Below are positions 1-7,818 of a DNA stretch of 64,000 bases, in pieces. The stretch comes from Clostridia bacterium (GTDB lineage: Bacteria > Bacillota > Clostridia > Acetivibrionales > DSM-2933). Both the position numbers and the translations under genes were made by a program. The notes beneath the pieces were generated by a model. That model was not told the origin of the DNA, did not search any database, and saw only the letters and a program-made list of their open reading frames with translations. Each line of letters begins with the position of its first letter. Within the stretch, counting starts at the first letter, position 1. The stretch spans positions 160,239-224,238 of the forward strand of contig JAOAEJ010000023.1 in NCBI GenBank assembly GCA_026416815.1, in the 5' to 3' direction.

Positions 1-1
1 C

Positions 2-1240
2 AGCGGTGGGCCAATGCTTTCACTGAACCGCAATGGTAAGCAATTGGATTTAAATAGTGTATTTGAAGCCGTAGGAGCTTATAAAGCAGGTAATATGACT
101 GCTGAGGAAGTAGCAGATTTTGAAGATAATGCATGCCCCGGCTGCGGATCATGCTCAGGAATGTTTACTGCAAACTCCATGAACTGCCTTACAGAGGTAC
201 TTGGATTGGGTCTACCGGGTAACGGTACAGTTCCGGCTGTATATGCAGAAAGAATACGTCTTGCAAAAAAAGCTGGAATGCAGATAATGGAGCTTGTTAA
301 GAATGACATCAAACCTTCGGATATCCTTACTCCTAAAGCCTTTGAAAATGCACTTGCCATTGATATGGCACTTGGCTGTTCTACAAACTCGGTACTACAC
401 CTGCCTGCTATTGCTAATGAAGTAGGCATTGAAATAAACCTAGATATAATAAACGAGATAAGCGGTAAGGTTCCAAACTTGTGTAAACTGGCTCCTGCAG
501 GTCATCACCACATACAAGACCTGTATGCCGCAGGAGGCGTACAAGCTGTTATGAAGGAGCTCACAAAGAAAAACCTCTTGCACCTGGATCTAATTACTGC
601 GACGGGAAAAACTGTGGGTGAAAATATAGAAAATGCTAAAATTCTTGATAACAGTGTAATAAGGAGTGTAGAAGACCCCTATAGTCCTACAGGTGGAATT
701 GCTGTACTCAAGGGTAATCTGGTGCCTGGAGGGGCGGTAGTAAAACGTTCCGCAGTAGCACCACAAATGTTGGTGCACAAAGGTCCTGCGCGCGTGTTTG
801 ATTCAGAGGACGCTGCGATTGAGGCTATTTATAACGGCAAAATAGTAAAAGGTGATGTAATATTAATACGCTACGAAGGTCCCAAAGGCGGACCCGGTAT
901 GAGAGAAATGCTTGGTCCTACTTCAGCAATAGCTGGTATGGGATTGGATAAGGATGTTGCTCTTATAACCGACGGACGTTTCTCAGGAGCTACCAGAGGA
1001 GCATCAATTGGACACGCTTCACCGGAAGCTATGGAAGGCGGTCCAGTTGCTGTAGTTAGAGAGGGAGATATAATCAGCATCGATATACCAAATGGGGAAC
1101 TAAAAGTGGAAATTTCCGACGACGAGATAAAAATGAGGCTTGCAGAGTGGAAGGCTCCAGCTCCAAAGATAACAAACGGCTACCTTGGAAGATATGCCAG
1201 ACTTGTATCTTCTGCAAGTACAGGCGCAGTTTTGAAATAA
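2..1240 (+). CDS. ilvD: Dihydroxy-acid dehydratase, 5' end outside the window
   Basis: The frame is open from the first bases (SGGPM, part of the conserved IlvD N-terminal region), so the gene starts upstream of the window; the ATG at 14 is internal. About 413 codons of the usual ~555 are present. The enzyme dehydrates dihydroxy acids to 2-keto acids in valine, isoleucine and leucine synthesis, in the cytoplasm, using an Fe-S cluster. Visible hallmarks are the cluster-binding [19 protein letters not shown] stretch and the C-terminal [19 protein letters not shown] segment. A hairpin terminator follows directly and then ilvB, so the two genes belong to the same pathway but may be transcribed separately. 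Confidence 0.95.
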   Translation, partial: SGGPMLSLNRNGKQLDLNSVFEAVGAYKAGNMTAEEVADFEDNACPGCGSCSGMFTANSMNCLTEVLGLGLPGNGTVPAVYAERIRLAKKAGMQIMELVKNDIKPSDILTPKAFENALAIDMALGCSTNSVLHLPAIANEVGIEINLDIINEISGKVPNLCKLAPAGHHHIQDLYAAGGVQAVMKELTKKNLLHLDLITATGKTVGENIENAKILDNSVIRSVEDPYSPTGGIAVLKGNLVPGGAVVKRSAVAPQMLVHKGPARVFDSEDAAIEAIYNGKIVKGDVILIRYEGPKGGPGMREMLGPTSAIAGMGLDKDVALITDGRFSGATRGASIGHASPEAMEGGPVAVVREGDIISIDIPNGELKVEISDDEIKMRLAEWKAPAPKITNGYLGRYARLVSSASTGAVLK

Positions 1241-1262
1241 AAGTAATAATGGACGGATAAAG

Positions 1263-1301
1263 GATAGGGCTCGGAATTCTCCATTACCGAGCCCTATCTT
1301 T
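1263..1301 (+). terminator. Hairpin terminator after ilvD
   Basis: Perfect 12-bp stem GATAGGGCTCGG / CCGAGCCCTATC (1263-1274 with 1287-1298), 12-nt loop, then only a short T run. It lies between ilvD and ilvB, so it could also act as an attenuator. Confidence 0.7.
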
Positions 1302-1338
1302 GACTCCGCGTTTAAAGATTAGGATGGAGGTAATAAGT

Positions 1339-3006
1339 ATGAAACTAACCGGCGCACAGATTTTAGTTGAATGTTTAAAAGAACAGGGTGTAGATACTAT
1401 TTTTGGATTTCCCGGTGGCGCTGTTCTAAATATATATGATGCTCTCTATAAAGCCAGAAATGAGATAAAGCATGTCCTGACATCCCATGAACAGGGTGCT
1501 TCTCATGCTGCTGACGGATATGCCAGAGCAACAGGAAAAGTAGGGGTGTGTATTGCTACATCGGGCCCCGGTGCAACCAATCTGGTTACCGGAATCGCTA
1601 CAGCGTACATGGACTCGGTACCAATGGTAGCTATCACCGGACAGGTTGCCACAACACTCCTTGGGAAGGACTCCTTCCAAGAGGTTGATATAACTGGTAT
1701 AACTATGCCTATAACAAAGCATAATTATATTGTCAAGGATGTGACGAAGTTAGCTGATGTAATCCGTGAAGCATTTTTAATAGCAATGGAAGGCAGACCG
1801 GGACCTGTACTCATAGACGTATGCAAAGATGTCACTGCAGCAGTAACGGAATTTGAGCATAGGAAGCCGGAAAAACCTCATAGCGCACCGCTTGGAATGA
1901 GTGAAGCAGAAATAGATGCTGCGGTTGAGATAATCAACAATGCCAAAAGGCCGATAATATTATCCGGTGGAGGAGTATCAATATCAGGTGCAAACGAAGA
2001 ACTCGTTATTTTTGCTGAAAAAGCCAAAATACCTGTTACAACTACCTTGATGGGCCTGGGCTCTTTCCCGGGAACCCATGAGCTTTTCACAGGGCTCGTA
2101 GGAATGCACGGAACAAAGACATCCAACCTTGCCGTATCGGAAAGCGATCTCTTTATTGCTATCGGTGCAAGATTTAGTGACAGGGTAATAAGCAATGTAA
2201 AAAGATTTGCCCCTGAAGCAAAAATAATGCATATAGACATAGATCCTGCTGAAGTTGGTAAAAATATTACAGTACACTATCCATTGATAGGTAATGTTAA
2301 AAAGATTATAAAGCTGTTAAATACAAAAATTGATAAGAAGGAATACTCCGATTGGAACAAAAAAATAGACGAATGGAAGCGCCTGTATCCATTGAAATAT
2401 CCTCAGGACGGCGTATTGAGACCGCATTATGTTATTGAAAGGTTATATGAGCTGACAAAAGGGCAGGCACTTATAACAACTGAGGTAGGGCAAAACCAGT
2501 TATGGGCAGCCCAATACTATAAATACTCAGCACCAAGGCAGTTTATCTCATCCGGCGGTCTGGGAACAATGGGATACGGTCTGGGAGCATGCATAGGAGC
2601 TCAGATGGGAAGACCGGACAAAAAAGTAATAAATGTAGCCGGGGACGGAAGCTTCAGAATGAACTGTACAGAAATTGCCACTGCAGTAGAGTACAAGGTT
2701 CCGATAATAATAGCCCTACTTAACAACCACGTACTAGGTATGGTAAGACAATGGCAAGAACTCTTCTATGACGCGAGGTATTCATCCACCACCATAGACA
2801 GAGGAACAGACTTTGTAGCCATGGCTGAAGCCTTTGGGGCAATAGGAATAAACGTATCAAAACCTGAAGAAGTAGACGCTGCCATACTAAAAGCACTAGA
2901 ATCCACCGACAGACCTGTACTACTAAACTTCGAAATAGACCGCGACGACAAGGTATTCCCAATAGTACCCCCAGGAGCGCCTATTAATGAACTAATTGAA
3001 GAGTAA
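1339..3006 (+). CDS. ilvB: Acetolactate synthase large subunit
   Basis: This thiamine-diphosphate enzyme condenses pyruvate with pyruvate or 2-oxobutyrate, the first common step to branched-chain amino acids. The 555-residue length is normal. It shows the catalytic Glu in TSHEQGASHAADGYARATGK, the SGPGATNLVTGIATAYMDS region, and the ThDP-binding GDGSFRMNCTEIATA...NNHVLGMVRQWQ segment near residues 435-480. I chose the ATG at 1339, which follows GGATGGAGG at 1322-1330; an in-frame codon at 1300 lies in the terminator hairpin. No ilvN regulatory subunit follows, so that subunit is either encoded elsewhere or absent. Confidence 0.95.
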   Translation: MKLTGAQILVECLKEQGVDTIFGFPGGAVLNIYDALYKARNEIKHVLTSHEQGASHAADGYARATGKVGVCIATSGPGATNLVTGIATAYMDSVPMVAITGQVATTLLGKDSFQEVDITGITMPITKHNYIVKDVTKLADVIREAFLIAMEGRPGPVLIDVCKDVTAAVTEFEHRKPEKPHSAPLGMSEAEIDAAVEIINNAKRPIILSGGGVSISGANEELVIFAEKAKIPVTTTLMGLGSFPGTHELFTGLVGMHGTKTSNLAVSESDLFIAIGARFSDRVISNVKRFAPEAKIMHIDIDPAEVGKNITVHYPLIGNVKKIIKLLNTKIDKKEYSDWNKKIDEWKRLYPLKYPQDGVLRPHYVIERLYELTKGQALITTEVGQNQLWAAQYYKYSAPRQFISSGGLGTMGYGLGACIGAQMGRPDKKVINVAGDGSFRMNCTEIATAVEYKVPIIIALLNNHVLGMVRQWQELFYDARYSSTTIDRGTDFVAMAEAFGAIGINVSKPEEVDAAILKALESTDRPVLLNFEIDRDDKVFPIVPPGAPINELIEE

Positions 3007-3099
3007 AATGATGATAATTTCATAGAATACTGAAAGAACACTAGAAACGCCAAAGTAACACGCAACATAAAAATGACTACAAAGCCACCGGTTATTCAA

Positions 3100-3290
3100 G
3101 GGAAAAACGCATAGGACGTGCGTTTTAGGCTTCATAGGGCAGGAGGCCCTTTGAAGCCGGTCCTCCTTAAACAGCGAGTGGAGGGGAGCGTCCGAGAGGG
3201 GAACCCAGCAAGATGGGTTCCCCTCTCGGAAACTGCTTTAGACGACTCCAAAGACTCTATATACATTTACTCGCTAGTGTCTTTTAGGCA
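3100..3290 (+). ncRNA. Candidate structured RNA downstream of ilvB
   Basis: No convincing protein lies here, but several mutually compatible helices can be drawn. H1: AAAACGCA/TGCGTTTT, 3104-3111 with 3119-3126. H2: GGCTTCA-t-AGGGC with GCCCT-t-TGAAGCC, 3128-3140 with 3146-3158. H3: a perfect 17-bp stem, 3191-3207 with 3214-3230, loop GCAAGA. H4: a long-range AGCGAGT/ACTCGCT, 3173-3179 with 3269-3275. The H1 loop AGGAC (3113-3117) can also pair with GTCCT (3160-3164). Strand is assumed. I cannot assign a family; the raiA-type Firmicutes RNA is one possibility to test. H3 alone could also be a 3'-end hairpin of ilvB, but no T tract follows it. Confidence 0.5.
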
Positions 3291-3344
3291 TAAACCAAGC
3301 AAAGTAATAATATAATGACCATTTAACTACTTTGGGAAAATGCC

Positions 3345-3373
3345 TTGACTTTTAGTAATTTCTATGTTAAATT
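3345..3373 (+). promoter_or_regulatory. Sigma-A-type promoter for rpmG-secE-nusG
   Basis: TTGACT at 3345-3350, a 17-nt spacer and TAAATT at 3368-3373 (four of six consensus bases). It lies about 80 nt upstream of rpmG, and a 10-base T run follows shortly after the expected start point. Confidence 0.45.
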
Positions 3374-3455
3374 ATTTATTGCTCGTTGTGTAAGTTTTTT
3401 TTTTATGCCCAAAACATTAATTTAAATATATATACTACGGGCTGGAGGTGTTAAA

Positions 3456-3605
3456 ATGAGAATTAAAATTATTATGGCTTGCACTGATTGTAAACAGAGA
3501 AATTACAGCACAATGAAAAACAAAAAGAACGATCCTGATAGGATTGAAGCAAGAAAATACTGCAAATTCTGCCACAAGCATACTACTCACAAAGAAACAA
3601 AATAA
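3456..3605 (+). CDS. rpmG: 50S ribosomal protein L33
   Basis: A 49-residue small large-subunit protein beginning [17 protein letters not shown]. It carries two CxxC pairs (CTDC and CKFC), so it is the zinc-binding form of L33 rather than the cysteine-free form made under zinc limitation. The ATG is preceded by CTGGAGGTG at 3442-3450. The order rpmG-secE-nusG is the standard bacterial arrangement. Length and sequence are fully typical. Confidence 0.95.
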   Translation: MRIKIIMACTDCKQRNYSTMKNKKNDPDRIEARKYCKFCHKHTTHKETK

Positions 3606-3698
3606 TCTTTTGAGTATAGTAGCGCAAGTATTTACTTAAGGTATTAACGCAGTAAAAAACTATGAGCTTTAAATTTATGAAAAACGGGGTGTAAGAAC

Positions 3699-3923
3699 AT
3701 GGCTGATGACGTAAAAGTTTCAAAATTCAGCAGCTTCGGAAAAAACGCAGTTAAGTTTTTTAAGGATGTAAGAAGTGAACTGAAAAAAGTTATATGGCCG
3801 AACAGAGCCCAATTAACCAACAATACCGCAACTGTATTGCTGTCATGCATTATAGTAGGCGCTATTATCTGGTCATTTGATATAGGATTGGAAAAGTTGG
3901 TTAAACTATTTTTGATAAAGTAA
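3699..3923 (+). CDS. secE: Preprotein translocase subunit SecE
   Basis: A 74-residue single-span SecE of the short Gram-positive type. It clamps SecY in the SecYEG protein-export channel of the cytoplasmic membrane. The conserved amphipathic KFFKDVRSELKKVIWPNRAQL segment (residues 19-39) is followed by one membrane helix (about 42-63). The ribosome site is modest. It sits between rpmG and nusG as in most Firmicutes. Confidence 0.95.
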   Translation: MADDVKVSKFSSFGKNAVKFFKDVRSELKKVIWPNRAQLTNNTATVLLSCIIVGAIIWSFDIGLEKLVKLFLIK

Positions 3924-3925
3924 GC

Positions 3926-3968
3926 GAAGGAGGACATGAAGCTCAACGCTTCTTGGTACTATGTCTGA
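3926..3968 (+). promoter_or_regulatory. nusG translation-initiation region with mini-ORF and hairpin
   Basis: The only strong ribosome site upstream of nusG, AAGGAGG (3927-3933), is 27 nt from the nusG ATG. It instead sits 2 nt before an ATG at 3936 that encodes a 10-residue peptide (MKLNASWYYV), whose TGA (3966-3968) overlaps the first codons of nusG. A small hairpin GAAGC-tcaac-GCTTC (3938-3952) lies between. Either termination-reinitiation or looping out of the hairpin could start nusG. Confidence 0.5.
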
Positions 3969-4479
3969 AGATGCAAAATGGTATGTAGTTCATACCTACT
4001 CAGGGTATGAAAACAAGGTTAAGGCAAACCTTGAAAAGATTGTTGAAAATAGAAGCATGCAGGATTATATCCTTGATATCGTTGTTCCTATGGAAGAACA
4101 GATAGAGATTAAGGACGGTAAGAAAAAAGCTACCTTAAGAAAGGTATTTCCTGGTTATGTTTTAGTTAAAATGATCATGTCCGATGAATCGTGGTATATT
4201 GTCAGAAACACCAGAGGTGTAACCGGATTTGTTGGTCCAGGATCAAAACCGGTACCGTTAACCGATGAAGAGGTTAAGGCTATGGGTGTTGAGGAATTTG
4301 CGCCTACAATAGACTATGAAGTAGGTGACAATGTAAGAGTAGTGTCTGGTCCTCTTGAAAACTTTATCGGTATAGTAGAAGAGATTAACATGGAGAAAAA
4401 GAAGGTACGTGTATCTGTTTCCATGTTCGGTCGAGAAACCCCTGTTGAATTGGAACTTGTTCAAATTCAAAGAATTTAG
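3961..4479 (+). CDS. nusG: Transcription termination/antitermination factor NusG
   Basis: This 172-residue factor binds the RNA polymerase clamp helices and couples transcription to ribosomes or Rho. The NGN domain (WYVVHTYSGYENKVKANL at residues 7-24, the PGYVLVKM core, and RNTRGVTGFVG) is followed by a KOW domain (EVGDNVRVVSGPLENFIGIVEEI, about 119-142). In-frame codons upstream hit a TGA at 3937 with no other start, so ATG 3961 is certain despite the distant ribosome site. Confidence 0.97.
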   Translation: MSEDAKWYVVHTYSGYENKVKANLEKIVENRSMQDYILDIVVPMEEQIEIKDGKKKATLRKVFPGYVLVKMIMSDESWYIVRNTRGVTGFVGPGSKPVPLTDEEVKAMGVEEFAPTIDYEVGDNVRVVSGPLENFIGIVEEINMEKKKVRVSVSMFGRETPVELELVQIQRI

Positions 4480-4669
4480 TACAACTAAACGGGTCGTGCA
4501 TACAATTAGAAGCGTCCGTACTTAACATTGGAAATATAATAAATAACATAAATGCATTATTATATTTTAAACAAAAATAAGTCAATCGAAAGTTATGGAA
4601 ATCCTCGGAAGTAAATACGAATATAATTCGCCGTGGTTTCTATAAGTAAATTTGGGAGGTGGATTTCTT

Positions 4670-5095
4670 ATGGCAAAGAAAATTACTGGCTACGTAAAAC
4701 TTCAAATTCCTGCGGGGAAGGCAACTCCGGCTCCACCGGTTGGACCAGCTTTAGGACAACATGGCGTTAACATAATGGGATTTTGCAAGGAGTTCAATGA
4801 AAGGACTGCAAAAGAAGTAGGATTAATAATTCCTGTTGTTATAACAGTATACGCAGATAGATCCTTCTCATTCATTACTAAGACTCCTCCAGCTTCAGTA
4901 TTATTAAAGAAAGCTTGCAAAATTGAAAGCGGTTCAGGTAAGCCAAACAAAGAAAAGGTTGCTAGAATCTCAAGAGCTGAGGTAAGAAAAATAGCTGAAT
5001 TGAAGATGCCCGACTTAAATGCGGCAAGCATTGAATCAGCTGAAAGTATGATAGCTGGAACTGCAAGAAGTATGGGTATAGTTGTAGAAGATTAA
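4670..5095 (+). CDS. rplK: 50S ribosomal protein L11
   Basis: A 141-residue protein of the L11 stalk base, which binds 23S rRNA at the GTPase-associated centre. Typical features are [27 protein letters not shown] near the N-terminus and the C-terminal RNA-binding domain. ATG 4670 follows GGGAGGTGG (4654-4662); an in-frame codon at 4652 overlaps that ribosome site and is rejected. The 190-nt gap after nusG probably carries the rplKA promoter/leader, but I see no clear terminator there. Confidence 0.97.
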   Translation: MAKKITGYVKLQIPAGKATPAPPVGPALGQHGVNIMGFCKEFNERTAKEVGLIIPVVITVYADRSFSFITKTPPASVLLKKACKIESGSGKPNKEKVARISRAEVRKIAELKMPDLNAASIESAESMIAGTARSMGIVVED

Positions 5096-5157
5096 GACCC
5101 ATATATGTGGGAGGAACTTAGTTTCCGAAAATAATACCACGAAGGAGAGGGAAGAAT

Positions 5158-5853
5158 ATGAAAAGAGGAAAGAAGTATACAGAAAGCGTTAAGCTTGTTG
5201 ATAAAACAAAGTTATATGAGCCTACAGAGGCTTTAGATTTAACTCAAAAAACTGCAAAAGCTAAGTTTGATGAAACAGTTGAAGCTCACATCAAGCTTGG
5301 AGTTGACTCAAGACACGCTGACCAACAGGTAAGGGGTGCCGTTGTTCTTCCTCACGGTACAGGTAAAAAGGTAAGAGTACTTGTTTTTGCTAAAGGCGAC
5401 AAAGCAAAAGAAGCTGAACAAGCAGGAGCAGAATTTGTTGGTGCAGAAGACTTAGTTGCAAAAATTCAGAACGATAACTGGTTCGAATTTGACGTAGTTG
5501 TTGCTACTCCTGATATGATGGGTGTAGTTGGTAGATTGGGTAAAGTATTAGGTCCAAAAGGTTTAATGCCTAACCCTAAAGCAGGAACAGTTACAATGGA
5601 TGTTGCCAAAGCTATAGCTGACATCAAGGCAGGTAAAATTGAGTATAGGCTGGATAAAACAAACATCATCCACTGTCCGATTGGAAAGGTTTCCTTCGGA
5701 ACAGAGAAGCTCCTCGATAACTTCCACACCTTGTTGGATGCTGTTGTAAAGGCTAAACCTGCAGCTGCAAAGGGACAATACCTCAAGAGTGTAGTTGTTA
5801 CATCAACTATGGGACCTGGAATAAAAATTAATCCGGTCAAAGTAGCAGAATAG
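5158..5853 (+). CDS. rplA: 50S ribosomal protein L1
   Basis: 231 residues. L1 forms the mobile stalk at the E site and in many bacteria represses its own rplK-rplA mRNA. The family signature region [27 protein letters not shown] is present near residues 120-146. It starts 62 nt after rplK, with GAAGGAGAGG upstream, and is very likely co-transcribed with it. Confidence 0.97.
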   Translation: MKRGKKYTESVKLVDKTKLYEPTEALDLTQKTAKAKFDETVEAHIKLGVDSRHADQQVRGAVVLPHGTGKKVRVLVFAKGDKAKEAEQAGAEFVGAEDLVAKIQNDNWFEFDVVVATPDMMGVVGRLGKVLGPKGLMPNPKAGTVTMDVAKAIADIKAGKIEYRLDKTNIIHCPIGKVSFGTEKLLDNFHTLLDAVVKAKPAAAKGQYLKSVVVTSTMGPGIKINPVKVAE

Positions 5854-5971
5854 TCTTTACAAAAACAAAAAAGTATTGTAGTATATATTACGGCTGAAGT
5901 AATAAAGCTACTAACTGCGAACTTAAACTTGTAAGCAGTTCGATAAATTTATAAAATTAAATATTCATTGC

Positions 5972-6077
5972 CATAGACAGTAGGTATCATTCAGTGTAAA
6001 TCCTACCGAGGTGAGAACAGTTAAATGATAATAATTGTACCCCTCTATGTCTATGCATATGAGGGGTTTTAATTTTG
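5972..6077 (+). promoter_or_regulatory. Ribosomal protein L10 leader with attenuator
   Basis: The layout matches the L10 leader family that precedes rplJ in Firmicutes. An outer helix CATAGACA/TGTCTATG (5972-5979 with 6048-6055) encloses GTAGG/CCTAC (5980-5984 with 6002-6006) and a CCGAGGTGAGAAC segment. The 3' strand of the outer helix overlaps a competing terminator, ACCCCTC...GAGGGGT (6039-6045 with 6061-6067) followed by TTTTAATTTT. In the known family the L10(L12)4 complex binds the leader and controls rplJL expression. The family assignment is from recall of the motif, not from a covariance search. Confidence 0.8.
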
Positions 6078-6177
6078 TGGTTTCAAAGCCGTAGGGTATA
6101 ACTTAACTATATCTTAATTCTAGATATTAAAGTTTTATATAGACCCTTACTATAATCTTTTAAAGGAGGTGTGTAGT

Positions 6178-6711
6178 TTGCCAAGTAATAAGGTTCTAGA
6201 ACAGAAGAAGGAAGTTGTAAGAGAATTAACCGAAAAGGTAAAAGCAGCTAAGGCTATAGTACTTGCTGATTATAGAGGTTTGACTGTTGAACAGGATACC
6301 GAACTGAGAAATGCTCTCAGAAAAGCAGGTGTTGAATATAGGGTTGTAAAAAATACCTTAACCAGATTCGCTATGAAAGAAAACGGTCTGGTTGATATTG
6401 ATGGATACTTAAGCGGTCCTACTTCTATAGCAATGAGTGACGTTGATCCGGTAGCTCCTGCAAAAGTAATGGCTGAATTCGCTAAGAAATATGAAAAGCT
6501 TGAGCTAAAAGCAGGTACTGTTGAGGGCAAAGTAATAGGCGCTGATGGTGTTAAGGCACTTGCTGATCTCCCATCAAGAGAAGTTCTTATTGCAAAAGTT
6601 CTCGGAGGATTCAATGCTCCGATATCTGGCTTCGTAAACGTGCTGAATGGCAATATAAGAGGTCTGGTAGTAGCATTAAATGCAATTGCAGAAAAAAAGG
6701 GCAATGCATAA
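6178..6711 (+). CDS. rplJ: 50S ribosomal protein L10
   Basis: About 177 residues. L10 anchors the L7/L12 dimers at the ribosomal stalk. I place the start at TTG 6178 (MPSNKVLEQKKEVV), 8 nt after AAAGGAGG; a GTG at 6169 lies inside the ribosome site and cannot be used. The conserved VLADYRGLTVEQDTELRNALRKAGVEYRVVKNTL block and the C-terminal L12-binding helix are present. An autoregulatory leader precedes the gene and rplL follows 84 nt downstream. Confidence 0.95.
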   Translation: MPSNKVLEQKKEVVRELTEKVKAAKAIVLADYRGLTVEQDTELRNALRKAGVEYRVVKNTLTRFAMKENGLVDIDGYLSGPTSIAMSDVDPVAPAKVMAEFAKKYEKLELKAGTVEGKVIGADGVKALADLPSREVLIAKVLGGFNAPISGFVNVLNGNIRGLVVALNAIAEKKGNA

Positions 6712-6795
6712 ATTTAGTAGGCTAATATAGCTGAAGTACTAATAAAAAAGTTTCAAAATAAAAAATATTTATAATATTACGGAGGTATTATTAAG

Positions 6796-7152
6796 ATGGC
6801 TAGCGATAAAGTTGTAAAATTGATTGAAGATGTTAAAGCATTAACAGTATTGGATTTAGCAGAATTAGTAAAAGCATTAGAAGAAGAATTCGGAGTATCA
6901 GCAGCAGCTCCAGTAGCAGCAGCAGCTCCTGTTGAAGAAAAAACTGAATTCAACGTAATCCTCAAAGACGTTGGAGCAGACAAAATCAAAGTTATCAAAG
7001 TTGTTAGAGAAGTTACAGGTCTCGGCTTAAAAGAAGCTAAAGACTTAGTTGACGGAGCTCCAAAGACTTTGAAAGAAAACGTATCAAAAGACGAAGCTGC
7101 TTCTATGGAAGCAAAATTCAAAGAAGTTGGCGCAACTGTAGAAATCAAATAA
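6796..7152 (+). CDS. rplL: 50S ribosomal protein L7/L12
   Basis: 118 residues with the usual plan: an N-terminal dimerisation helix pair, an Ala/Pro-rich hinge ([14 protein letters not shown], about residues 37-50), and the C-terminal factor-binding domain with [26 protein letters not shown]. Codon use is strongly biased, as expected for a very abundant protein. Ribosome site GGAGG at 6781-6785. A strong terminator follows, closing the rplJL unit. Confidence 0.97.
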   Translation: MASDKVVKLIEDVKALTVLDLAELVKALEEEFGVSAAAPVAAAAPVEEKTEFNVILKDVGADKIKVIKVVREVTGLGLKEAKDLVDGAPKTLKENVSKDEAASMEAKFKEVGATVEIK

Positions 7153-7166
7153 TTAATTTCATAAGA

Positions 7167-7203
7167 ATAAAGAGGTTTACAACTGTAAGCCTCTTTATTT
7201 TTA
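7167..7203 (+). terminator. Terminator after rplL
   Basis: Stem TAAAGAGGTTTAC (7168-7180) with GTAAGCCTCTTTA (7185-7197), one G-U pair, four-base loop, followed by TTTTTATT. It separates rplJL from the rpoBC promoter. Confidence 0.85.
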
Positions 7204-7240
7204 TTATAAAAAATAAATATTAAATTACCTCGTTAAAATG

Positions 7241-7269
7241 TTGACAAGTTGCTTGGGGTATGTTAAAAT
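7241..7269 (+). promoter_or_regulatory. Strong promoter for rpoB-rpoC
   Basis: TTGACA at 7241-7246, a 17-nt spacer, and an extended -10 TGtTAAAAT (-10 at 7264-7269, five of six consensus bases). The predicted start near 7276 leaves a leader of about 540 nt before rpoB. Confidence 0.75.
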
Positions 7270-7275
7270 TATAAA

Positions 7276-7818
7276 CTGCGTTATAATTCAGATGTGAAAT
7301 GGTAGAAATTTCTTTTGAAAAATATTTGTTACAAATAGATTATAACATAGGGGAATAAATAAGACAATAATTGTTAATAATATTTTAATGGCTGAGGATA
7401 CATAGGACAAATTTAGTATATGTATTTAAGTAAAATTTATACTAGTGTCTGCCTTTTACGATATGTTTGGGGTGTTACGATAGTCTAAAAGAAGAAGTAC
7501 CCTTTAATAAAAACTGATTGTGTAACGTTAAGGTTACAACATCTATAAAGTGAATTTTTGTAATATGAGTAAATGTAAACTGCTATTTTAAAAAACCAGA
7601 CAATGATACCTACAGGGTCTTTACCATACCTTGAATACTGTGTACTTCCCTTTTCATAACGGGCAAGGGAAAAAGGTATATTCCAATAACGGCTAAGCTT
7701 TTATAATTGGGATACTGTACAGATAAAGGCCTTGAATATATAAATTACAAAACGGTCTACTCCATATAAACAGACTTGTATTTTCAAGATAAAGTCATAA
7801 TTTATGAGGTGATATTTA
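7276..7818 (+). promoter_or_regulatory. Long untranslated leader of rpoBC
   Basis: About 540 nt without a convincing gene. Near its 3' end a two-part hairpin is visible: outer ATACCTT/AAGGTAT (7626-7632 with 7673-7679) and inner TTCCCTT/AAGGGAA (7646-7652 with 7665-7671). I see no T-box or known riboswitch motif. Its function is unknown; control of polymerase synthesis is a reasonable guess. Confidence 0.4.

Noticed and set aside
1339..3006. Acetolactate synthase regulatory subunit gene (ilvN) expected after ilvB
   Set aside because: No frame in 3007-3455 encodes an ACT-domain protein; the gene is simply not here.
3118..3315. 65-codon open frame after ilvB
   Set aside because: It lies wholly in the folded RNA-like region, has no ribosome site, and its sequence is explained by the palindromes.
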